Assembly: GCA_910576815.1 (NCBI GenBank)
Contig: CAJTKA010000002.1
Span: forward strand, 62,001 to 126,000
From: an uncultured Lachnospiraceae bacterium
GTDB taxonomy: Bacteria > Bacillota > Clostridia > Lachnospirales > Lachnospiraceae
Reading direction: 5' to 3'
Length of the DNA stretch: 64,000 nucleotides
Below, one piece after another: positions 42,830 to 51,951 of this stretch. A model generated the notes under the pieces. That model saw only the letters and a program-made list of their open reading frames with translations. It made no database searches and was not told the origin of the DNA. Every line of letters starts with the position of its first letter. The stretch's first letter is position 1. Both the position numbers and the translations under genes were made by a program.

Positions 42830-44026
42830 TCATCGGTTCACCATCAATTTCATCATCGCCTGATTCAAACCGTCCACCGTCAGCTTATACATCGGAAACA
42901 GACCCTTGATCGCCGTCTCCGCCTCCCGCCAGGGCGCGTGTCCGGGCGCCATCTTAGGGTTGAGCCAGACGATCTTTTTGTAGTGCTGTTTCATTAAAAG
43001 CAGCCAGTCCATCCCGGAAAGCCCGCCGTTCGGTCCTCTGTAATTGCCCGTCGTGGAGTAAAGCTCCTCCGGCGCCATCGCCGCATCGCCCACAATGATC
43101 ACCTTGTAATCGCTGTCCAGATTGCGGAACATCCACTCCGTCTCGATCCACTCGCCGTTCTCGCACTCCGGCGTCTTATAGAGGTTAGAATAGATGCAGT
43201 TGTGGAAAAAGTAAGTCTTTACATCTTTATAGTGATTGGACTTGTGCACGGACTGAAAGAGCTCGCTTAAAAGCGTCGTGTAAGGAATCATGGTGCCGCC
43301 CGAATCCATCAAAAGCAACAGCTTCACGGAATTTTTGCGTGGCTTTTCCATCACGATCTGCAGACAGCCGCCATTGTTGCAGGTGGCATCCACCGTGCCG
43401 TTAATGTCAAGCTCTGTCTCCGGGATATCTAACTTCGTGGAAAACTGCCTCAGTTTCCTGAGAGCCATCTGGAACTGTCGGTTGTCCAGTACCTTGTCAT
43501 TTCTAAAATCACGGTACTTTCTCGCGCCCACCACCTGAAAAGCAGACTGATAGCCCGTGGTGCCGCCCACCCGGATACCGCCCATGTTGCCGCCCATATT
43601 GCCGAACGACGTCTTTCCCATGGTGCCGATCCAGTAACTGCCGCCGTTATGCTCCTCGTTCTGGTCCCGCAGCCTGTCTTTAAATTTATTCTCAATATCA
43701 TCCTTATCGAGGGTGATCACTTCCTGATTCATCTCATGGCGCATCTCCTCGAAGACGTCCTGCATCTCCGGCTTATCCAGCCACTTGAGGAGGTTTTTCC
43801 CTACCTCATTTTCAGACATAACGCCCTTAAACACTTCCTCAAAGGCCATATCGAACTTATCAAACTCTGTCTCCGATTTGACCAGGATCATCCGCGCCAA
43901 GTAGTAAAACTCTGTCAGGCTGCTGTGACAAAGCCCCTGATCGAGCGCATCCTGCAGGGTCAGCCACTCGCTTAAAGACACATCCAGCCCCTTATCTTTC
44001 AGGGTATAGAAAAATTTACTAAACAT
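42830..44026 (-). CDS. VWA-domain CoxE-like protein
   Basis: The 398-residue protein has a helical N-terminal region of about 150 residues, a Gly-rich linker with NMGGNMGGIRVGG, and a C-terminal von Willebrand A domain from about 220. The metal-site loop reads MDSGGTM, with Gly where the first Ser of the usual DxSxS is expected. CoxE-like VWA proteins work with MoxR AAA+ ATPases, which remodel or insert metals into client enzymes. The MoxR gene lies 32 nt upstream, so they form a pair. The client is unknown; no molybdenum or other metalloenzyme is encoded next to them. Confidence 0.9.
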   Translation of the reverse strand: MFSKFFYTLKDKGLDVSLSEWLTLQDALDQGLCHSSLTEFYYLARMILVKSETEFDKFDMAFEEVFKGVMSENEVGKNLLKWLDKPEMQDVFEEMRHEMNQEVITLDKDDIENKFKDRLRDQNEEHNGGSYWIGTMGKTSFGNMGGNMGGIRVGGTTGYQSAFQVVGARKYRDFRNDKVLDNRQFQMALRKLRQFSTKLDIPETELDINGTVDATCNNGGCLQIVMEKPRKNSVKLLLLMDSGGTMIPYTTLLSELFQSVHKSNHYKDVKTYFFHNCIYSNLYKTPECENGEWIETEWMFRNLDSDYKVIIVGDAAMAPEELYSTTGNYRGPNGGLSGMDWLLLMKQHYKKIVWLNPKMAPGHAPWREAETAIKGLFPMYKLTVDGLNQAMMKLMVNR

Positions 44027-44041
44027 AAACTTCCCTCATTC

Positions 44042-44057
44042 AATAACGTTCGCTATT
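44042..44057. repeat. Short dyad AATAAC-N4-GCTATT
   Basis: Occupies most of the gap between moxR and the VWA gene. It is one of several like it in the window (31680, 34287, 40557, 42261, 51938). Confidence 0.5.
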
Positions 44058-44058
44058 G

Positions 44059-44874
44059 TTAGTCGACCTTATTCTTCACCGTTTCCAGATCTTCATCCTT
44101 CTTCACCACCACCCCGATAAAAGGCAGTTCCTGCCGCAGCCTGTCCGTGGGAATCCCGCCGATCTGTAAGGCGTTGATCCAGTCGATCAACTCCGAGGTG
44201 CTTGGTTTCTTGCGGATGTCTTTCATAGAGCGGATCCAGTAAAATACCTCCATGGCATCCTTTAACAGCTTATCCTCCACGTCGGGATAATGGGTCCTCA
44301 CGATCTCCTCCATCAACGCCTGATCCGGGAAATCAATATAATGGAAGATACATCTGCGCAGAAATGCATCCGGCAGTTCTTTCTCCGCATTGGAGGTGAT
44401 GATCACGATCGGTCTGTGCTTAGCCTGCACGGTCCGCTTCGTCTCGTGAATATAAAATTCCATCTGGTCAAGCTCCCAGAGCAGGTCATTGGGGAACTCC
44501 AGATCCGCCTTGTCGATCTCGTCGATCAAAAGGATCACCTGCTCATCCGACTCAAACGCCTCTCCCAACTTACCCAGCTTGATATAATGGGCGATATCGT
44601 CCACGCCCTCCTCGCCGAACTGCCCGTCGTAAAGACGCTGGATCGTATCGTACATATAAAGCCCGTCCTGCGCCTTCGTGGTAGACTTGATATTCCAAAT
44701 GATCAGTTTTTTCCCAAGGGACTCCGCCACCGCCTGCGCCAACATCGTCTTACCCGTACCGGGCTCCCCCTTTACCAAAAGAGGTTTTTGCAGGGCGATC
44801 GCCACATTCACACTTGCCAAAAGCTGCTCGGATGCCACATACTGGGCTGTGCTCTCAAATTTCGTATTTGCCAT
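44059..44874 (-). CDS. MoxR-family AAA+ ATPase
   Basis: The 271-residue protein is a single AAA+ module: Walker A GEPGTGKT near residue 42, Walker B LLIDEIDKAD near residue 116, sensor 1 ITSNAEKELPDAFLRRC near residue 165 with the arginine finger region. MoxR ATPases act with VWA partners in protein-complex maturation. The start at 44874 has GAGAAAGGAAAG upstream; a longer frame to 44901 lacks such support. It is directly upstream of the CoxE-like gene. Confidence 0.94.
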   Translation of the reverse strand: MANTKFESTAQYVASEQLLASVNVAIALQKPLLVKGEPGTGKTMLAQAVAESLGKKLIIWNIKSTTKAQDGLYMYDTIQRLYDGQFGEEGVDDIAHYIKLGKLGEAFESDEQVILLIDEIDKADLEFPNDLLWELDQMEFYIHETKRTVQAKHRPIVIITSNAEKELPDAFLRRCIFHYIDFPDQALMEEIVRTHYPDVEDKLLKDAMEVFYWIRSMKDIRKKPSTSELIDWINALQIGGIPTDRLRQELPFIGVVVKKDEDLETVKNKVD

Positions 44875-44914
44875 TTTGCTTTCCTTTCTCCCGTCACTCA
44901 ACTGATATTCTCAC

Positions 44915-44939
44915 GGACTTTGCAGCAAGCGCAAAGTCC
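44915..44939. repeat. Hairpin in the moxR-metF divergent region
   Basis: GGACTTTGC (44915-44923) pairs perfectly with GCAAAGTCC (44931-44939) around a 7-nt loop. It lies about 40 nt upstream of moxR on the side of its 5' leader. No T-tract follows. Confidence 0.55.
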
Positions 44940-44985
44940 TGAGCTGAGCTGTACCATTCACCAGTGCTCTTGCGGATTTCGGTTA

Positions 44986-45014
44986 TTGCACACATTATAG
45001 ATTTATGTTACGAT
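44986..45014 (+). promoter_or_regulatory. Promoter of metF
   Basis: -35 TTGCAC (44986-44991), 17-nt spacer, -10 TACGAT (45009-45014). I looked for a SAM riboswitch or T-box in the 90-nt leader and saw none. Confidence 0.65.
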
Positions 45015-45107
45015 ATTTCAGATGCAAAAGCAAGAAATTGTTTCTTCTATAAACGCGTCAGGATCAGATTCATGAAAGAATAAAGAAAACGGAAAGGAAT
45101 CCATATC

Positions 45108-45944
45108 ATGTCACACAATGCAAGTCTCTCCTTCGAGGTATTTCCCCCGAAAAAGGAAGAAGAATTTGAAAACATATTTGATTTCCTAAGGGCCGCGGCA
45201 AAACTGCACCCCGATTTTATCAGCTGCACCTACGGTGCCGGCGGTTCCCGGGCGGGAAAGACCATTGAGATCGCCTCCTTCATCCAGAAGGAACTGGGGA
45301 TCGACGCGATCGCCCATATCACCTGCGTCGGCTTTACTCATGCGGACCTTGAGAAAAACTGTGAGGCGCTTACAGCCGCAGGCGTAAACCACGTACTGGC
45401 GCTGCGCGGGGACAGGCCCCAGCATATGACAGACGAGCAGTTTAACAGCCGGGAATTTTTCTATGCGACGGATCTCGTGCGCCATTTAAAAGAGCACACT
45501 TCCCTGCAGATCTCCGGCGCCTGCTACCCTGAAAAGCATTTTGAAGCGCCGAGTCTGGAAGAAGATTTAATTCACTTAAAAGAAAAAGTGGACGCGGGCG
45601 TCAGCTCGCTGGTGACACAGATGTTTTTTGATAACACCTGTTTCTATCGGTTTATAGAGCTGGTGCGGGCGAAGGGAATCACAGTGCCCATCCACGCCGG
45701 CATCATGCCCATCACCACAGCGAAACAGCTTGGCACCACCGTCTCCCTCTCCGGCTCCTCGGTTCCCAAGGAACTGGCGGATCTGATCGCCACTTACGGG
45801 GAAAACAAGGAAGATATGCGCAAAGCGGGCATCGACTATGCGGTGCGTCAAATTCAGGATCTGCGGGAACACGGGGTGGATGGCATTCACATTTATTCCA
45901 TGAATAAGTTAAAGACGACGACGGAAATCTGCGCTCTGATATAG
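45108..45944 (+). CDS. metF: Methylenetetrahydrofolate reductase
   Basis: MetF reduces 5,10-methylene-THF to 5-methyl-THF, used for methionine synthesis or, in acetogens, the Wood-Ljungdahl pathway. The 278-residue barrel protein has the FAD/folate motifs SFEVFPPKKEEE at residues 8-19, SCTYGAGGS near residue 39 and LALRGDRP near residue 94. Length is typical of the simple bacterial form. The ATG follows GGAAAGGAATCC. The next gene, 72 nt downstream, is an NSS transporter. Confidence 0.96.
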   Translation: MSHNASLSFEVFPPKKEEEFENIFDFLRAAAKLHPDFISCTYGAGGSRAGKTIEIASFIQKELGIDAIAHITCVGFTHADLEKNCEALTAAGVNHVLALRGDRPQHMTDEQFNSREFFYATDLVRHLKEHTSLQISGACYPEKHFEAPSLEEDLIHLKEKVDAGVSSLVTQMFFDNTCFYRFIELVRAKGITVPIHAGIMPITTAKQLGTTVSLSGSSVPKELADLIATYGENKEDMRKAGIDYAVRQIQDLREHGVDGIHIYSMNKLKTTTEICALI

Positions 45945-46016
45945 GCGCAGCAACGCTATCCGCTGTCTGCGGGAAACGCAGGACGCGGCGACAATATTAC
46001 AAGGAGTACTAAAAAA

Positions 46017-47375
46017 TTGGAACGTGAAAAACTTGGCTCAAGAATGGGCTTTATTCTCTTATCAGCGGGATGCGCGATCGGCATCGGCAATGTGTGGCGT
46101 TTCCCTTACATCGCAGGCATGTACGGCGGCGGTATGTTTGTGCTGTTCTATCTCCTCTTTCTGATCGCCATGGGCATCCCCGTGATGACCATGGAATTTG
46201 CCGTAGGACGTGCCAGCCGCAAAAGCATCATCAAAAGCTTTACGGAATTGGAAAAACCCGGGCAGAAATGGCATTTGCACGGTTATCTTGGCATGGTCGG
46301 GAATTATCTGTTGATGATGTTCTACACATCGGTGGCCGGCTGGATGCTGTATTATTTCTACCTGATGCTGACCGGCAGATTCACCGGCAAAGACACCGAA
46401 CAGGTAGCCGGCATCTTTCAAGGTATGCTGGATGACCCCTCTGTGATGACAGTAAGCATGGTCATCATCGTAGCGGCAGGCATGCTGATCTGTTCTGTGG
46501 GCCTGCAAAAAGGCGTCGAAAAAATCACAAAGATCATGATGTCTCTGCTCCTTTTGATCATCGTCATTTTGGCGGTCCGCAGCATGACGCTGCCGGGCGG
46601 TATCGAAGGGTTGAAATTTTATCTCCTGCCGGATGTGCCAAGAATGCAGGAAGTGGGGATCCTGGAAACAATAACAGCTGCTATGAATCAGGCGTTCTTT
46701 ACGCTGAGCCTGGGTATCGGATCCATGGCCATCTTTGGCAGCTATATCGATAAGAACCGTACACTATTAGGAGAATCGGTCAATATTGCAATACTGGATA
46801 CCTTTGTCGCGCTGGTATCGGGACTGATCATCTTCCCGACCTGCTTTTCCTTCGGTATCAGCCCGGATATGGGACCCAGCTTGATCTTTATCACGCTGCC
46901 CAATATTTTTAACCATATGGCAGGCGGACGTATCTGGGGAACGCTGTTCTTTGTCTTTATGTCGTTCGCGGCCTTCTCCACCATCCTGGCCGTGTTTGAA
47001 AACATCATCTCCTGCGGGATGGATCTGTTCGGCTGGAGCCGCAAAAAATCCAGTTTCCTGAATCTGGCCGCACTCACCGTACTCTCGCTGCCCTGTGTGT
47101 TCGGCTTCAATATCTGGTCTTCCTTCCAGCCACGCGGTGCGGGAAGCACCGTTCTGGATCTGGAGGACTTCCTTGTCAGCAATGTACTCCTGCCTGTCGG
47201 CGCGCTCGTCTATCTGCTGTTCTGCGTGACCAGATACGGCTGGGGTTTTGAAAACTATCTTGCGGAGACGAATACGGGTGAGGGATTCAAAATGCCGAAG
47301 GGAATCCGCATCTATGTGACATTCATCCTGCCGATCCTGCTCATTTTCCTGACCTTGAAGGGGTGGTTCAGATGA
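46017..47375 (+). CDS. Neurotransmitter:sodium symporter (NSS) family transporter
   Basis: The 452-residue protein has about 11 hydrophobic segments. The first carries SAGCAIGIGNVWRFPYI, the sodium and substrate site of LeuT-like carriers, and NQAFFTLSLGIGSM matches TM6. Bacterial members import amino acids such as leucine, tryptophan or methionine with sodium. The start is TTG with AAGGAGTACTAAAAA before it. A GC-rich hairpin (about 45960-45995) lies between it and metF, so read-through may be limited. Its 3' end nearly meets gpsA (4-nt gap, convergent). Confidence 0.93.
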   Translation: MEREKLGSRMGFILLSAGCAIGIGNVWRFPYIAGMYGGGMFVLFYLLFLIAMGIPVMTMEFAVGRASRKSIIKSFTELEKPGQKWHLHGYLGMVGNYLLMMFYTSVAGWMLYYFYLMLTGRFTGKDTEQVAGIFQGMLDDPSVMTVSMVIIVAAGMLICSVGLQKGVEKITKIMMSLLLLIIVILAVRSMTLPGGIEGLKFYLLPDVPRMQEVGILETITAAMNQAFFTLSLGIGSMAIFGSYIDKNRTLLGESVNIAILDTFVALVSGLIIFPTCFSFGISPDMGPSLIFITLPNIFNHMAGGRIWGTLFFVFMSFAAFSTILAVFENIISCGMDLFGWSRKKSSFLNLAALTVLSLPCVFGFNIWSSFQPRGAGSTVLDLEDFLVSNVLLPVGALVYLLFCVTRYGWGFENYLAETNTGEGFKMPKGIRIYVTFILPILLIFLTLKGWFR

Positions 47376-47379
47376 TTTT

Positions 47380-48396
47380 CTAATTTTCCTCCCAAGGGAT
47401 CAGCGGATTCTCGATCTTCTTATCCCTAAGCATCAGATTCTTCACTGCCTCATCCACAGGCATACCGTTAAACAGTACCGCGTTCACCTGCTCAATGATG
47501 GGCAGCTGCACGTGGTATTTTTCTGCCAGCCCCATCGCCGCCTTGGCGGAATACACGCCCTCCACGACCATCTTTACCTCATCCATCGCCTGTTCCATAG
47601 TATAACCTTTGCCGATCAGGATCCCGGCGCGGCGGTTTCTGGAGTGCATGGAAGCACAGGTCACGATCAGGTCACCGATGCCGGTGAGCCCGCTGAACGT
47701 CTCGATCCTGCCGCCCATGGCAAGCCCGAGCCTTGCGATCTCCGTAATGCCTCTGGTAATGAGCGCCGCCTTTGTATTATCTCCATAGCCGAGACCGTCC
47801 GCGATGCCCGCCGCCAGCGCCACCACATTCTTTAATGCCGCGCCAAGCTCAATGCCCAGCACATCCGGACTGATATAGACGCGAAACACCTCGTTCATAA
47901 AGGTATTCTGCAGATTCTCGGCTGTCGCCTTCTTCTGTGCCCCCACCACGATCGTGGTAGGGATGCCTCTGCCCACTTCCTCTGCGTGGGACGGTCCCGA
48001 GAGCACTGCCACCTCCGCCTGCGGAATCTCCTCCTCTATGATCTGGGAAAGGGTCAGCAGGGTCTTTTCTTCGATTCCCTTGGCCACATTGACAATGATC
48101 TGCCCCTCCTTCACAAAGGGCTGCATGGAATGGGCGGTACTTCTCGTATAGGGCGAAGGAACCGCCAGCACAATCACATCTTTATCGCGCACAGCCGCTT
48201 CCAGATCCGTGGTAAACGTCATATCCTCGGGCAGTTTTACCCCAGGCAGTTTATCCTTATGCTCATGCTCCTCTTTGAGCATTTTGATTTCTTGCTCCAT
48301 AATGGACCAAACCGTAACTTTATGTCCGTTCTTATGAAGAAGGACCGCCAGAGCCGTCCCCCAGCTTCCCGCGCCTATGATACTGATATTTTTCAT
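47380..48396 (-). CDS. gpsA: Glycerol-3-phosphate dehydrogenase (NAD(P)+)
   Basis: GpsA makes sn-glycerol 3-phosphate for phospholipids. The 338-residue protein has the nucleotide motif IIGAGSWGTALA at residues 5-16, GPSHAEEV near residue 138, the catalytic Lys in ELGAALKNVVALAAG, and TRGITEIARLG. It follows plsY, whose substrate it makes, by 33 nt. Confidence 0.97.
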   Translation of the reverse strand: MKNISIIGAGSWGTALAVLLHKNGHKVTVWSIMEQEIKMLKEEHEHKDKLPGVKLPEDMTFTTDLEAAVRDKDVIVLAVPSPYTRSTAHSMQPFVKEGQIIVNVAKGIEEKTLLTLSQIIEEEIPQAEVAVLSGPSHAEEVGRGIPTTIVVGAQKKATAENLQNTFMNEVFRVYISPDVLGIELGAALKNVVALAAGIADGLGYGDNTKAALITRGITEIARLGLAMGGRIETFSGLTGIGDLIVTCASMHSRNRRAGILIGKGYTMEQAMDEVKMVVEGVYSAKAAMGLAEKYHVQLPIIEQVNAVLFNGMPVDEAVKNLMLRDKKIENPLIPWEEN

Positions 48397-48429
48397 AACT
48401 TCATCCTCCTATCGGAACGTTTTTGCTCC

Positions 48430-49098
48430 TTACTTTACTACGTTTTTCTCTGCCCCGGTGTTTTTGTGCGTGAGATAGGTTTTCCGCTCCGTACCGCTTA
48501 CAAGCCGCTTAATATTCTCCCTGTGTTTCCAGTACGCCATCACCGTCAAAAGACCCGCTATGACATACATTTCAATCAAATACGCCTGCGACATGCCGAA
48601 TATTCCCATCTGCCCCAATATTACCAACTCAATCATAAATCCCGCATACACAAGAAGCGATCCCAGCGATACATAGTGGGTGATAAAAAACGCGCCGAAA
48701 AAGAGGATAATGCCCATGGGGATCAAATAGGGATGAAAGGACAGGATCAAGCCCGCAGTCGCTGCGATTCCCTTTCCCCCCTTGAATTTGAGGTAAAAGG
48801 GAAAGTTATGCCCGATGATCGCTCCTGCTGCCGTATACATTTTCAGCAGATAAACCATATCCGGATGGGATTTATCAAAGATAACAGCCGTTATCACCAC
48901 TGCCAGAATACATTTCATGATATCCCCCAAAAGCACCAAAAGTCCTGCCTTTGTTCCAAATACCCGCAGTGTATTGGTGGTGCCGGCATTGCCGCTTCCA
49001 TAGTTCCTGATATCAATGCCATGCAGTCTCCCATAAATATAAGCTGTCTGAAACAGCCCAAACACATAGCCGATCCCTAAGCAAAAAAACCGTTCCAC
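48430..49098 (-). CDS. plsY: Glycerol-3-phosphate acyltransferase PlsY
   Basis: PlsY transfers an acyl chain from acyl-phosphate to glycerol 3-phosphate at the membrane. The 222-residue protein has about five TM segments and the conserved loops RNYGSGNAGTTNTLRVFG near residue 31 and GHNFPFYLKFKGGKGIA near residue 99. It starts 2 nt after der ends and is followed by gpsA, a common der-plsY-gpsA arrangement. Confidence 0.96.
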   Translation of the reverse strand: MERFFCLGIGYVFGLFQTAYIYGRLHGIDIRNYGSGNAGTTNTLRVFGTKAGLLVLLGDIMKCILAVVITAVIFDKSHPDMVYLLKMYTAAGAIIGHNFPFYLKFKGGKGIAATAGLILSFHPYLIPMGIILFFGAFFITHYVSLGSLLVYAGFMIELVILGQMGIFGMSQAYLIEMYVIAGLLTVMAYWKHRENIKRLVSGTERKTYLTHKNTGAEKNVVK

Positions 49099-49100
49099 TG

Positions 49101-50438
49101 TTACTGCTTTTCCTTTCTCTCTCTGACAAAAAATTTCAGAGGCGTTCCCACAAACCCGAAGGTATCCCGAATTTGATTTTCCAGATACCGCAGATAGGAG
49201 AAATGCATCAGTTCCTTATCGTTCACAAAAATGACAAACGTAGGGGGCTTGACTGCCACCTGCGTCGTATAATAAATGCGCAGACGTTTCCCCTTATCGG
49301 AGGGAGGCTGTTGAAGTGCCACCGCTTCCGTCACGATCTCGTTCAACACGCCTGTAGCCACACGCATGGAGTGATTCTCATTCACCGCATCGATCACATC
49401 ATACAGTTTCATCAGGCGCTGTCCGCTCACCGCCGAGATGAACATGATCTCTGCATAAGGCATAAAAGATAACACCTGCCTTATTTTCTCAGTGTACTCC
49501 TTTACCGTCTTATTATCCTTCTCAACGGCATCCCACTTATTGACCGCGATAATCACGGCTTTTCCCCTGTCATGGGCGATGCCTGCGATCTTGGCATCCT
49601 GCTCCGTCACGCCCTCCACGGCATCGATCACCAGCACCGCAATATCCGCCCGCTCCACTGCGGACACCGTGCGGATGATCATATACCGCTCCAATTCCTC
49701 TTTGATCTTATTCTTTCGCCGCAGCCCCGCCGTATCGATAAAAACGTACTCTTTCTCATGATGCGTAATTTCCGTATCGACCGCGTCCCTGGTCGTTCCT
49801 GCAATATCAGAAACAATCAGGCGGTTTTCCCCAATCAGGCGATTGATGATAGAGGACTTGCCGACATTCGGTTTGCCGACGATGGCTACCTTGATGCGTT
49901 CGTCTTCTTCCTCGTCGGTTTCCGTCTCCTCAAAATAAGAGATCACCTCATCCAGAAGCTCCCCGAAACCAAGCCTGTTGGTCGACGAGATGGGATAAGG
50001 CTCCCCGATACCCAAATTATAAAACTCGTAGACGTCCGGCATATATTTATAGAAATCGTCCACCTTATTGGCTGCCAGAATCACAGGTTTTTGGGAGCGT
50101 CTGAGCATATCCGCCACCTTGGAATCCGCATCCTGCAGCCCCTGCCTGACATCGACCAAAAAAATGATCACATCCGCCGTATCGATGGCGATCTGTGCCT
50201 GTTCCCGCATTTGAGAAAGGATAATATCTTTGCTGTCAGGCTCGATCCCACCGGTGTCAATCAGCGTAAAGCTGTGGTCAAGCCAGGTCACATCCGTATA
50301 AATACGATCTCTGGTGATCCCGGGCGTGTCCTTTACGATCGCTATCTTCTCACCTGCCAAAGCATTGAACAGGGTGGATTTCCCAACATTGGGTCTTCCC
50401 ACCACCGCCACAATGGGCTTAGTACTTTTTTTGCTCAT
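49101..50438 (-). CDS. der: Ribosome biogenesis GTPase Der
   Basis: Der (EngA) is an essential GTPase with two G domains in tandem that acts in 50S assembly. The first domain has GRPNVGKST and DTGGIEPD, the second GKPNVGKSS and DTAGLRRKNKIKE, with NKWD in the second. A KH-like domain forms the C-terminus. The 445-residue size is normal. The start at 50438 follows ATGGAGATTTAGC; the longer frame to 50615 is not credible. It heads the der-plsY-gpsA unit. Confidence 0.97.
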   Translation of the reverse strand: MSKKSTKPIVAVVGRPNVGKSTLFNALAGEKIAIVKDTPGITRDRIYTDVTWLDHSFTLIDTGGIEPDSKDIILSQMREQAQIAIDTADVIIFLVDVRQGLQDADSKVADMLRRSQKPVILAANKVDDFYKYMPDVYEFYNLGIGEPYPISSTNRLGFGELLDEVISYFEETETDEEEDERIKVAIVGKPNVGKSSIINRLIGENRLIVSDIAGTTRDAVDTEITHHEKEYVFIDTAGLRRKNKIKEELERYMIIRTVSAVERADIAVLVIDAVEGVTEQDAKIAGIAHDRGKAVIIAVNKWDAVEKDNKTVKEYTEKIRQVLSFMPYAEIMFISAVSGQRLMKLYDVIDAVNENHSMRVATGVLNEIVTEAVALQQPPSDKGKRLRIYYTTQVAVKPPTFVIFVNDKELMHFSYLRYLENQIRDTFGFVGTPLKFFVRERKEKQ

Positions 50439-50606
50439 GCTAAATCTCCATAAATTTCCTACACTTATAACGTCATATACCGCTTGATTATACAAAATCT
50501 CAGCTCTCTTGTAAAGTGGAACGCGCGTTTCTTCTCCTGATTCTTTCGCAAATCCTTCTGTCAAAAATACGATGGGAAAAGCCCCGGATAAAGAAATGGA
50601 ATCCGC

Positions 50607-50636
50607 TTGACACATTCCCCTCGAAAATGATATAAA
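50607..50636 (+). promoter_or_regulatory. Promoter of prs
   Basis: -35 TTGACA (50607-50612), 18-nt spacer, -10 TATAAA (50631-50636). The leader to the prs ATG is about 65 nt. Confidence 0.75.
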
Positions 50637-50709
50637 AACCTTGTAAGGGATTTGCTAAGAATCCGTAACGGAACAGACAGCGCTAAAGATATCGGAGAGA
50701 CCTCAAATC

Positions 50710-51903
50710 ATGCCTAACACAGAACAGCTCGAACATTCCATGCCGGTGGCCGCAGTTAAACTGCTGGCGCCAAAGGCAGCGCTTCCCCTGGCGGAAAAGA
50801 TCAACAGCCATCTGGTGGAATACCGCAAAAATCTACAGAATAATGTCAAAAACGATCCTGCCTTTCATGGCTACATGGAAGACAATTATCTCATGGAGGT
50901 AGAATGCCCGCGTTTTGGCACAGGTGAGGGCAAGGCCATCCTGCATGACTCTGTGCGCGGCAAGGACATCTTTCTTTTGACAGACGTCTGCAATCACAGC
51001 ATCACCTACAGCATGAACGGCTTTATCAACCATATGTCGCCTGATGACCACTATCAGGACTTAAAGCGGATCATCTCCGCCATCAACGGCAAGGCGCACC
51101 GCATCAACGTGATCATGCCCTTTCTCTACGAGGGCAGGCAGCATAAGAGAAACGGGCGCGAATCCTTAGACTGCGCTTACGCCATAAAGGAGCTGATGGA
51201 TATGGGTGTCTCGAACTTCATCACCTTCGATGCCCATGATCCGCGGGTGCAAAATTCCGTCCCCATCAAGGGCTTTGATAACTTCACACCGCCCTACCAG
51301 TTCATCCGTTCGCTCCTGCGCATGGAAAAAAACCTTATCATTGACAAGGAACATACCATCGTCATCAGCCCCGACGAGGGCGCCCTCGACAGGGCTGTGT
51401 ATTTTGCAAACGTTTTGGGCGTAGACACGGGCATGTTCTATAAGCGGCGGGATTATTCCACCATCGTTGACGGCAAGAATCCCATCGTGGCTCACGAATT
51501 TCTGGGGGACAACATCGACGGCAAGGACGTGATCGTCATCGACGATATGATCTCCTCCGGCGGCAGCATGATCGATACCTCCAGACAGCTAAAGAAAATG
51601 AACGCCAAACGGGTCTTCGTCTGCTGCACCTTCGGGCTTTTTACGGACGGACTCGCCGCCTTTGATGCCGCTTACGAAAGCTGCTACATTGACAGGATCG
51701 TGACCACCAATCTCTGCTATCAGCCGCCGGAGCTTCGTAATAAGCCTTACTACATAGAGGCCGATATGAGCAAATTCATCGCTTCCATCATCGACTTTAT
51801 GAACCATGATGCCTCCATGGCAAACATCTACACGCCGACGGACAAGATCCACCAGATCCTGGACAAATATAATAACCGTGAAGTAAGCGGGCTGGATATC
51901 TGA
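50710..51903 (+). CDS. prs: Ribose-phosphate pyrophosphokinase (long form)
   Basis: Prs makes PRPP from ribose 5-phosphate and ATP for nucleotide, histidine and tryptophan synthesis. The 397-residue protein has the type I phosphoribosyltransferase fold twice, with the PRPP loop VIVIDDMISSGGSM near residue 280 and FDAHDPRVQNSVP near residue 175. It is about 80 residues longer than the common enzyme, mostly through an N-terminal extension and inserts, as in a clade of clostridial homologues. It has its own promoter and is monocistronic; the converging histidine kinase gene lies 49 nt away. Confidence 0.93.
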   Translation: MPNTEQLEHSMPVAAVKLLAPKAALPLAEKINSHLVEYRKNLQNNVKNDPAFHGYMEDNYLMEVECPRFGTGEGKAILHDSVRGKDIFLLTDVCNHSITYSMNGFINHMSPDDHYQDLKRIISAINGKAHRINVIMPFLYEGRQHKRNGRESLDCAYAIKELMDMGVSNFITFDAHDPRVQNSVPIKGFDNFTPPYQFIRSLLRMEKNLIIDKEHTIVISPDEGALDRAVYFANVLGVDTGMFYKRRDYSTIVDGKNPIVAHEFLGDNIDGKDVIVIDDMISSGGSMIDTSRQLKKMNAKRVFVCCTFGLFTDGLAAFDAAYESCYIDRIVTTNLCYQPPELRNKPYYIEADMSKFIASIIDFMNHDASMANIYTPTDKIHQILDKYNNREVSGLDI

Positions 51904-51917
51904 TATCCAACCCGCTT
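51885..51917. terminator. Putative hairpin terminator at the end of prs
   Basis: AAGCGGG-C-TGGATATC pairs with GATATCCA-A-CCCGCTT across a 1-nt centre, overlapping the prs stop codon. There is no long T-tract, so termination strength is unsure. An AATAAC-N4-GTTATT dyad follows at 51938. Confidence 0.5.
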
Positions 51918-51951
51918 CCATTTACCGTTCTCAATTTAATAACAATCGTTA

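Noticed and set aside
45015..45107. SAM riboswitch or T-box upstream of metF
   Set aside because: The leader is about 90 nt and shows no conserved core or terminator.
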